Assembly (NCBI GenBank): GCA_024698505.1
Contig: JAILRE010000005.1
Coordinates: forward strand, 1 to 45,271
Reading direction: 5' to 3'
Length of the DNA stretch: 45,271 bases
Origin: Clostridiales bacterium
Lineage (GTDB): Bacteria; Bacillota; Clostridia; Christensenellales; CAG-138
Shown: positions 39,424-45,271 of the stretch, one piece after another
How the letters are laid out: each line of letters begins with the position of its first letter
How positions within the stretch are numbered: the stretch's first letter is position 1
The notes under the pieces: model-generated
The model's input: the letters and a program-made list of their open reading frames with translations, nothing else
Told to the model about the DNA's origin: nothing
Database searches by the model: none
Made by a program: the position numbers and the translations under genes

Positions 39424-40611
39424 ATGCAGTTTTCCGAACGTATAAAGGGCGTCAAGGGCAGCGCCATCCGCGAGCTGTTCAAGGTGCTCGGCAATCCCGC
39501 GATCATCAGCTTCGGCGGCGGCAATCCCGCCAAGGAGTGCTTCCCCAAGGAATGGGCGGCTGAAACGGCGAAGCAGCTCATCGCCGAAAAGGGCGACGTG
39601 CTCCTGCAGTACGGCCCCACCGAGGGCTATATGCCCCTGAGGAAGGCCTACCTTGAAAAGGTGCTTCCGCCCCTCGGCATCACCGACGCGACGATCGACA
39701 ACGTCATCACCATGACGGGCTCCATGCAGGGCCTCGATCTTCTTGCCAAGGTCATGATCAACCCCGGCTCCACGGTGCTCGTTGAGGAGCCGACCTTCCT
39801 CGGCGCCATCCAGATATTCAAGCTCGCCCAGGCGAACATCGTCTCCGTCCCCATGCATGAGGACGGCGTCCATGCCGACGAGCTCGAGCAGATCGTGAAG
39901 GAGACCCGCCCCGTGATGTTCTACACCATCCCGACCTTCCAGAACCCCACCGGCGCCGTCATGAACGTCGAGGCCCGCAAAATGACCGCCCGCCTCGCCG
40001 CCGAATACGATATGCTCGTTATAGAGGACGATCCCTACGCCTCCCTCCGCTACTCCGGCGAGGTGATGCCCCTCATCAAGACGTTCGACACCTCCGATAA
40101 CGTGATACTGCTCACCAGCTATTCCAAGACCGTCTCCCCCGGCCTCCGCGTAGCCTGCTGCTGCGGCAACGCGGAGCTCGTCAGGAAAATGGTCATCGCG
40201 AAGCAGGGCTCCGATACCCACTCCCCCAACCTCAATCAGGCGCTCGTAGCCGAGTTCATAAATCAGGGCAGGATGCCCGCGCATCTCGATTTCATCAACT
40301 CGGTCTACTCCAAGTCCCTCAACATAATGCTCGACGCCATGGGCAAATACTTCCCCGAGTGGGCAAAGTATGAGAGGCCCGAGGGCGGCCTCTTCGTCTG
40401 GGTGACCCTGCCCGAGGGAATGGACGCTTCCGAGATCTACAAGCGTTCCGTTGCCGAGAAGCTCGTCGCCTACGTTCCCGGCGCTCCCTTCTACACGAAG
40501 CCCGGCATCGGCGACAATACCTTCCGCCTCAACTTCTCCGCCGAGCCGGAGGAGCGCATAATCGAGGGCATCCATCGCCTTGGCGATCTTCTTAAGGAGA
40601 TCGGCGGTTAA
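39424..40611 (+). CDS. PLP-dependent aminotransferase, class I/II (2-aminoadipate/MocR-like)
   Basis: A 395-residue cytoplasmic fold-type I aminotransferase. FGGGNPAKECFP (30-41) and LQYGPTEGYMPLR (61-73) are typical of the LysN/2-aminoadipate and aromatic group. N174 lies in FQNPTG, D202-Y205 in EDDPY, the PLP lysine K235 in SYSKTVSPGLRV, and a late arginine in FRLNFS. The start at 39424 follows ATGGAGGTAG with a short gap. It precedes a YigZ gene and ilvE on the same strand, probably one unit for amino-acid metabolism. Exact donor unknown. Confidence 0.92.
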   Translation: MQFSERIKGVKGSAIRELFKVLGNPAIISFGGGNPAKECFPKEWAAETAKQLIAEKGDVLLQYGPTEGYMPLRKAYLEKVLPPLGITDATIDNVITMTGSMQGLDLLAKVMINPGSTVLVEEPTFLGAIQIFKLAQANIVSVPMHEDGVHADELEQIVKETRPVMFYTIPTFQNPTGAVMNVEARKMTARLAAEYDMLVIEDDPYASLRYSGEVMPLIKTFDTSDNVILLTSYSKTVSPGLRVACCCGNAELVRKMVIAKQGSDTHSPNLNQALVAEFINQGRMPAHLDFINSVYSKSLNIMLDAMGKYFPEWAKYERPEGGLFVWVTLPEGMDASEIYKRSVAEKLVAYVPGAPFYTKPGIGDNTFRLNFSAEPEERIIEGIHRLGDLLKEIGG

Positions 40612-40616
40612 CAGCG

Positions 40617-41249
40617 ATGCCGAAGCCCTACAAAACCGTCCTTCGCCCCTCCGTCACGGAATTCACCGAGAAGAAGTCCCGCTTCATAGGCAGGTGCTTC
40701 CCGGTCTCCTCCGAGGAGGAAGCCATGGAGAGGCTTGCCGAGATACGGAAGCTCCATTACGACGCGACGCATAACTGCTGGGCGTATTCCCTAAAGGCCG
40801 GGCGGCAGCGCTTTTCGGACGACGGGGAGCCCGGCGGAACCGCGGGCATGCCCATTATGGACACGCTGATAAGGCGTGAAATAAAGGACGCGCTGATAAT
40901 CGTGACGAGATACTTCGGCGGCATACTCCTGGGCTCGGGCGGGCTCGTAAGGGCCTACTCGAAGTCCGCGGGGGACGCGCTCTCGGCGGCCGGCACGGGG
41001 ATAATGACCCCCTGCCTCGTGATCGGGTTCGAGACCGATTACGGCAGATACGGCCAGATCGAGGGCTTCGTAAAAGCGAATTCGGCAGTCGATTCGGTCG
41101 AATTCCTCGAGAACGTCAGATTCCGCGTTACCGTCCCGCAGGAGAGGGCTGAAGCCTTCATGCGGGAGATCGTCGAAAGGACCGACGGGCGTTCTTCTCC
41201 CGCGGCCGTTTCGGAAAGGTTCGTCGCCGTCGCGGACGGAGGCGAATGA
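40617..41249 (+). CDS. yigZ: YigZ/IMPACT family protein
   Basis: 210 residues. The N-terminal UPF0029/IMPACT domain is complete: FTEKKSRFIGRCFPVSSEEEA, HYDATHNCWAYSL, FSDDGEPGGTAGMPI and VTRYFGGILLGSGGLVRAYS. The C-terminal half is the DUF1949-like domain. Members act around translation or stress control in bacteria, with details uncertain. It starts 6 bases after the aminotransferase stop; the site AAGGAGAT lies in the end of that gene, so the two are coupled. Confidence 0.93.
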   Translation: MPKPYKTVLRPSVTEFTEKKSRFIGRCFPVSSEEEAMERLAEIRKLHYDATHNCWAYSLKAGRQRFSDDGEPGGTAGMPIMDTLIRREIKDALIIVTRYFGGILLGSGGLVRAYSKSAGDALSAAGTGIMTPCLVIGFETDYGRYGQIEGFVKANSAVDSVEFLENVRFRVTVPQERAEAFMREIVERTDGRSSPAAVSERFVAVADGGE

Positions 41250-41261
41250 AAAAGCGCAAAA

Positions 41262-41275
41262 GCCCCCGAAGGGGC
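41262..41275. promoter_or_regulatory. Short hairpin between yigZ and ilvE
   Basis: GCCCC, loop CGAA, GGGGC. On the minus strand it is followed by TTTTGCGCTTTTT, on the plus strand by no T run, so for the plus-strand genes it is at most a processing or attenuation stem. The 60-base gap is too short for a T-box. Confidence 0.4.
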
Positions 41276-41309
41276 GTCAACAATAATAATAATTTACCGG
41301 AGGTCTATC

Positions 41310-42386
41310 ATGGAAATTCCCGTAACCCTTAGCTGTGAATTGAAGAGAAAGCCCACCCTCGAGGAGGAGGGCAGCCTCGGCTTCGGCAAGCGTTTCACCG
41401 ACCACATGTTCATCATGGAGTGGTACGACGGCGAGTGGCATAACCCCCGCATCGAGCCCTATCACAGGCTGAGCCTCGATCCCTCGAGCTCCGTTCTGCA
41501 TTACGCGCAGGAGATCTTCGAGGGCCTTAAGGCCTACCGCACCGACGACGGCCGCATACTCATGTTCCGTCCCGACGCGAACTCCGAGCGTCTGAACAAC
41601 TCCGCGAAGCGTATGTGCATGCCCGAGATCGACGTCGATTTCAACGTCGAGGCCATGCGTAAGCTCGTCGAGATCGAGAAGGACTGGGTGCCCCATTCCG
41701 CCGGCACGAGCCTCTATTTAAGGCCCACCATGTTCGCGAACGACGAGGCTCTCGGCGTACACGCCGCGAAGCACTACGTTTACTTCATCATCTGCTCCCC
41801 CTCCGGCGCCTACTATAAGGAGGGCCTCAAGCCCATCCGCATCCGCGTCGAGGATAAGTACGTCCGCGCCGTCCGCGGCGGCACCGGCTTTGCCAAGACC
41901 GGCGGCAACTACGCCTGCTCCATCCTGGCCGGCGACGAGGCCGCGAAGGAGGGCTTCGCTCAGGTCCTCTGGCTCGACGGCGAGCATCTGAAGTACGTCC
42001 AGGAGGTCGGCGCAATGAACATGATGTTCATCGTCAACGGCAAGCTCCTCACCGCCGATCTGAAGGATACCGTCCTTCCCGGCGTCACCAGGCGTTCCAT
42101 ACTCGCCCTCGCCCGTGAGAAGGGCCTCGAGGTCGAGGAGCGCGACATCTCCATCGACGAGCTGATCGGCTATGCCGAGAGCGGCGAGCTGCAGGAGGCC
42201 TTCGGCACCGGCACCGCGGCGGTCGTCTCCCCCGTAGGCGAGCTCTGCTACCGCGACAAGCACATGGTCATCGGCGGCGGCGAGATCGGCAAGCTCACGA
42301 TGGACTTCTACAACACGCTGACCGGCATCCAGTGGGGCCGCATCCCCGATACCCACGGCTGGGTAAAGGAAGTCTGCAAGGCGTAA
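41310..42386 (+). CDS. ilvE: Branched-chain amino acid aminotransferase
   Basis: A 358-residue fold-type IV PLP enzyme, the last step of Leu/Ile/Val synthesis and the first of their breakdown. It is of the longer BCAT-II type. Motifs: HYAQEIFEGLKAYR (64-77), LYLRPTMFA, the PLP lysine K196 in GTGFAKTGGNYA, EVGAMNMMF, and FGTGTAAVVSPVG near the C terminus. The start follows CCGGAGGTCTATC. It may also make branched-chain keto acids that feed branched-chain fatty acids, which would link it loosely to the lipid operon (inference). Confidence 0.95.
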   Translation: MEIPVTLSCELKRKPTLEEEGSLGFGKRFTDHMFIMEWYDGEWHNPRIEPYHRLSLDPSSSVLHYAQEIFEGLKAYRTDDGRILMFRPDANSERLNNSAKRMCMPEIDVDFNVEAMRKLVEIEKDWVPHSAGTSLYLRPTMFANDEALGVHAAKHYVYFIICSPSGAYYKEGLKPIRIRVEDKYVRAVRGGTGFAKTGGNYACSILAGDEAAKEGFAQVLWLDGEHLKYVQEVGAMNMMFIVNGKLLTADLKDTVLPGVTRRSILALAREKGLEVEERDISIDELIGYAESGELQEAFGTGTAAVVSPVGELCYRDKHMVIGGGEIGKLTMDFYNTLTGIQWGRIPDTHGWVKEVCKA

Positions 42387-42394
42387 AGCGTCTG

Positions 42395-42424
42395 AAAATC
42401 GCAGCAGTGCTGCGATTTTAGCTT
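42395..42424. terminator. Terminator directly after ilvE
   Basis: AAAATCGCAGC (42395-42405), loop AGT, GCTGCGATTTT (42409-42419): an 11-bp perfect stem ending in Ts. First of four terminator-like stems between 42387 and 42684; no gene lies in this 298-base gap. Confidence 0.75.
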
Positions 42425-42565
42425 TACGCCGATTCGGCTCTGACGAATCGGTACCTCAATTTATTAAAAAAGCCCCTGGCGGGGCTTTTTTAGTTTTACG
42501 CCGATTCGGCTCTGACGAATCGGTACCTCAATTTATTAAAACGCCCCTGGCGGGGCTTTTTTAGT
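42423..42565 (+). repeat. Tandem duplication of a 72-bp terminator module
   Basis: Two head-to-tail units (42423-42494 and 42495-42565) plus the first 8 bases of a third. Each holds CCGATTCG...CGAATCGG (7-base loop) and then a GCCCC/GGGGC terminator with T6. The copies differ by a one-base indel and a substitution in the terminator. The gap is thus highly insulated. Confidence 0.85.
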
Positions 42566-42593
42566 TTTACGCCTATTTGGCTGTGCTGAAAAT

Positions 42594-42620
42594 CTGACAA
42601 GGGGACGGTTCTTTTGTCAG
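42594..42620. repeat. REP-like palindrome
   Basis: CTGACAA (42594-42600) and TTGTCAG (42614-42620) flank GGGGACGGTTC. This wording resembles repeated extragenic palindromes mobilised by Y1-type transposases; only one copy is in the window. Confidence 0.5.
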
Positions 42621-42643
42621 GCAGAACGGGTTTCTCGAGACAG

Positions 42644-42675
42644 AAAAAAGGCCCTCGTATGAGGGCCTTTTAGTT
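42644..42675. terminator. Bidirectional terminator after the beta-propeller gene
   Basis: AAAAGGCCCTC (42646-42656), loop GTAT, GAGGGCCTTTT (42661-42671). It serves the minus-strand gene ending at 42685. Confidence 0.85.
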
Positions 42676-42684
42676 TAATCCGGA

Positions 42685-44856
42685 TCAGAATTCCACCGTC
42701 GCGGTGAGCTCGAAGGCGTTAAGATCGATGACGTACACCGTGCCGGCAACGTCTATCACGTAGAAGCAGGAGCCAATGTAGAGGCCCTTTCCTTCAGCGC
42801 CGCACCAATCCGAATCGCCGAACTCTATACGGGCCTTTTCCTTAAAGCCGTCCTCGCCGTAGGAGTAGATCGCATAGCTGTCGTACTCCGCGGGGAAGCC
42901 TATGATCCCGCGCTCGGGAGCGACGAGTATCGCCTTATGGTCGTATTCCGCGGCGGAATAATCAACGTCCTCGATATGCAGGCAGGCGAGCTCTTTAACG
43001 TCGGTCGGGTCGGAGACGTCGAACATGGAGAGCTTTATGCCCTGCGTGCCGCCGGTCTCGGTATCGGCCATCTGCCCGAATCCGAAGAGCAGGCCGTCGC
43101 CCCAGCCGTGCAGATACTCGGAGAAGCCGGGGATCTTGAGCTTGCCCATCACCTTGGGCGAGGCGGGGACGGAAAGATCGATGCTGAACAGAGGATCGGT
43201 CTGGCGGAAGGTGACGACGTAGCCGATCTCGCCCATGAACCTGACGGACTTTATCAGCTCGCCCTCGCCAAGGCCCTCGAGCCTGCCGACCGTTACGAGG
43301 TCGGAGTTCAGCACATAGACGGCGCTGACCTCGTCTTCATCATCGACGAAGTAACTGATCTCGCCTCCGTCTTCAAGCGCCTGATCTACCCAATGGGAAA
43401 CGCTTTCCGTAACTGCAATGCGAAGATACCCATCGTATTCGTCCAGCGAGAACTGGTTGAGGCAATAACCGTCGACGGAGCCCTGCGCAGCGAGAACGGG
43501 TTTCCCGTCCGCAAGCGACACACGGCATATACCGGTCGTTTCATACCAGGAAGTGAGCTCGCCCTCCCGGTCGCCGTCGGGATCGATGACGCATTCGCCG
43601 TCATCATCGATAAAGAAGCGGACGCTCTCACTCTCCTCCTCGGTTCCCGGGATGGTAAGGTATATCGAAGTGCCGCTGCAGTAGACGGTGTTCGTCCACC
43701 CGAGCAGAGCGAGCGAATCCGAGAACGCGGAGGGCTCGGCCAGGTCAAGCGCGGCGATATAGGTGTAGCTTCCGCCCTCTCCTATGCGCGCGATGTTGGA
43801 AACGGAGGTCAGTTCGCACTTGCCGTCGTTATCGAAGCAGCCGGGGATATAAGTCGCCGGATCGTTGGGATAGACCTCGGTATCGGGACTATACGAGGTG
43901 ATAACGTACAGCCTGCCGTCGGTCACGCGGGAATCCCTGAAGCTGCCCTCAACGCAGAGCGCGGAGATTCGCTCGGGCCTTTCCGGATCCCCGATATCGA
44001 ATACGTAGACCATGGTATCGCCGCGGAACCAGCCGAAGCAATAATAGCACTCCTCGGTGCTCTCGGGCTTGGCGCTTTCGTTCGCGTCGTTCGTTTCGGT
44101 ATCGGCTTCCTTCCCATAGACGATCGGGTCCCTGAAATAGCCGGGCAGATGCTTATACTCCTGCGCGATGACGATGAGCTTGCCGTTCGCAAGGTACATG
44201 CCGCAGAAGTTCCTGCCCGCCTCCTCATTGTGAAGGGGCATTTCGCTTTCGTAGATATGGGCGACAGCGCGGGTATCGGCGCCTTCGGCTTTGAGCACTG
44301 CGACGCCCTCGTTATTGAGCACGTATATGTATCTGCCGTCGGTCTTGATAATGTCGGATTCGTCGACGCCTTCAACCTGGACGTTGGTATCGGAATGATC
44401 TCCCGAATATGCCTTAACGCCGTCCACCGCAGTCGGCGCTCCGGTCGGCATAGCGTCTTCGTATGCGCTCTTCTCGATCTCGCCCCCATTCGATGCATTA
44501 TACCAAATATAACCTCTTCCGGAGCTTGCGGTATCGGAGAGGGTTGGACGCAGCCAAGCGAAAACCTCGGAATAATCCTCCGCGGGAGCGGCGGTGGGAG
44601 CGGCGATCTCCGTCGGCTCGGCCGGATTTGTCCTTTCGGAGGGCTTGGAGGCGAGCTTCACGGCGCCGAACACCGCGGGCGCGGCGATCAGCAGGCAAAG
44701 GCATGCAGCGACGGCCGTCCTCAAACCAACGGAAAGCCTGCGGGGTTTTTTATCCGCGCCGTTCATGCTGCGGCGCATCGAGGCAAGCGTGCGCTGCTCC
44801 GCCTCAGAGGAAGGCGCGAGCGCGTCGTTTGCGGCCTTGTAATCATCTTCAAACAT
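42685..44856 (-). CDS. Membrane-anchored beta-propeller-domain protein, putative anti-sigma partner
   Basis: 723 residues. A short cytoplasmic head (1-45, MFEDDYKAANDALAPSSEAE...) and one span (about 46-64, LRTAVAACLCLLIAAPAVFG) are followed by a large extracellular beta-propeller (about 165-723). NVQVEGVDESDIIKTDGRYI is the signature of the Beta_propel family. Its start overlaps the sigma-factor stop by 8 bases (ATGTTTGA), so it is coupled. The head size and the position right after an ECF sigma factor suggest that the cytoplasmic part binds the sigma factor, while the propeller senses an external signal (inference). No zinc-binding anti-sigma motif is visible. Confidence 0.85.
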   Translation of the reverse strand: MFEDDYKAANDALAPSSEAEQRTLASMRRSMNGADKKPRRLSVGLRTAVAACLCLLIAAPAVFGAVKLASKPSERTNPAEPTEIAAPTAAPAEDYSEVFAWLRPTLSDTASSGRGYIWYNASNGGEIEKSAYEDAMPTGAPTAVDGVKAYSGDHSDTNVQVEGVDESDIIKTDGRYIYVLNNEGVAVLKAEGADTRAVAHIYESEMPLHNEEAGRNFCGMYLANGKLIVIAQEYKHLPGYFRDPIVYGKEADTETNDANESAKPESTEECYYCFGWFRGDTMVYVFDIGDPERPERISALCVEGSFRDSRVTDGRLYVITSYSPDTEVYPNDPATYIPGCFDNDGKCELTSVSNIARIGEGGSYTYIAALDLAEPSAFSDSLALLGWTNTVYCSGTSIYLTIPGTEEESESVRFFIDDDGECVIDPDGDREGELTSWYETTGICRVSLADGKPVLAAQGSVDGYCLNQFSLDEYDGYLRIAVTESVSHWVDQALEDGGEISYFVDDEDEVSAVYVLNSDLVTVGRLEGLGEGELIKSVRFMGEIGYVVTFRQTDPLFSIDLSVPASPKVMGKLKIPGFSEYLHGWGDGLLFGFGQMADTETGGTQGIKLSMFDVSDPTDVKELACLHIEDVDYSAAEYDHKAILVAPERGIIGFPAEYDSYAIYSYGEDGFKEKARIEFGDSDWCGAEGKGLYIGSCFYVIDVAGTVYVIDLNAFELTATVEF

Positions 44857-45271
44857 CGAAATAATCTCCTTTCAGATCCTTTTCAAGCGCTTCTCTCGCG
44901 CGGTACAGCAGGGATTTGACCGCGCTTTCGTTGGCTTCCATGAGAGAAGCGATCTCCTTTACACCATAGCCCTCGTAATAATAGAGGTGTACGGCCGTCC
45001 TCTGCCTTTTCGGCAGGCGCAGTACGGCGGCGTAAATATCGGCGGCGCTTTCATCCGGGAAGGTCGGCGCAAGCTGCGTGAGCTCGTCATAGAGCTCGGT
45101 ATGCCTGTTCCATGCGCTCGACAGCAGCGAACTCGTGCAGTTGATAGTCGCTCTTATGAGCCACGCGCGCTGATGCTCCGCGGTATCGAGCTTCGGATCC
45201 CTGCGGACGTACCGCAGGAAGACCTCCTGCATGACGTCCTCGGCGTCGGCCCGGCTTCGGCATCTTGCCAG
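44849..45271 (-). CDS. ECF-type RNA polymerase sigma factor (partial, runs off the right edge)
   Basis: At least 140 residues to the window edge; the 5' end is missing. Region 2 remnants (RADAEDVMQEVFLRYVRR) and AWLIRATINC are followed by a linker and region 4 (LRLPKRQRTAVHLYYYEGYGVKEIASLMEANESAVKSLLYRARE), which is typical. The frame is open to 45271 in codons ALARCRSRADAEDV, so the ATG at 45232 is internal. It would direct transcription of its own operon or of envelope genes and be restrained by the coupled propeller protein (inference). Confidence 0.9.
   Translation of the reverse strand: MARCRSRADAEDVMQEVFLRYVRRDPKLDTAEHQRAWLIRATINCTSSLLSSAWNRHTELYDELTQLAPTFPDESAADIYAAVLRLPKRQRTAVHLYYYEGYGVKEIASLMEANESAVKSLLYRAREALEKDLKGDYFDV

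Noticed and set aside
41250..41309. T-box or leader-peptide attenuator before ilvE
   Set aside because: The gap is 60 bases, far too short for a T-box, with no specifier or T-box core and no Leu/Ile/Val-rich peptide.
42937..44919. A 660-codon open frame antisense to the beta-propeller gene
   Set aside because: It is the mirror of a real gene with GC-rich codon pattern. It has no ribosome site, no recognisable motif and crosses a gene boundary. The same applies to long antisense frames over the giant protein, fakA and the aminotransferase.

Overview
The window is about 45 kb of moderately GC-rich chromosome. It looks like an anaerobic, low-oxygen-adapted Bacillota of the Clostridia type, perhaps from a gut. 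This rests on enoate-reductase-type flavoenzymes, SipW-type signal peptidases with TasA-like secreted proteins, a dockerin, a FakA/FakB fatty-acid kinase system, strong AGGAGG ribosome sites and sigma-A promoters. The taxonomic call is inference, and I would not go below class. I see no tRNA, rRNA, CRISPR array, prophage or intact insertion sequence.

Left part (1-11.5 kb): a split-barrel flavoprotein, a two-repeat lipoprotein, a 5'-truncated Fic gene, a plus-strand redox operon (enoate-reductase-like enzyme, short-chain dehydrogenase, aldehyde dehydrogenase) and, on the minus strand, a large FAD/iron-sulfur oxidoreductase followed by two tandem hypB genes and hypA. No hydrogenase structural gene is in the window.

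Centre-left (11.6-23.5 kb, all minus): a surface-fibre cluster. Two SipW-type peptidases alternate with a TasA-like major protein, a PPQTG-ended protein, a small TasA-like protein and a PTEA-repeat protein. It ends with a 2326-residue secreted protein built from beta-helix-like repeats, InlB-like repeats and a C-terminal dockerin. This is my main candidate for an undescribed system.

Centre-right (23.6-33.7 kb): a five-gene lipid operon (fakA, DegV/fakB, GNAT, plsX, uridine-kinase-like), a free-methionine-sulfoxide reductase, two small PH-like membrane proteins, and two more DegV/FakB genes whose promoter carries a palindromic operator next to a divergent DUF1836 regulator.

Right part (33.7-39.3 kb): a mosaic array. 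Two copies of a 314-bp RHS-repeat remnant, a 97-bp tail repeat and a 53-bp gene-head repeat are interspersed with small membrane or lipoproteins of different bodies. It looks like a decayed RHS/orphan-cassette locus.

The far right (39.3-45.3 kb) returns to core genes: a PLP aminotransferase, a YigZ/IMPACT protein and a branched-chain aminotransferase, then a tandemly duplicated terminator with a REP-like palindrome, and an ECF sigma factor with a membrane-anchored beta-propeller protein that runs off the window edge.
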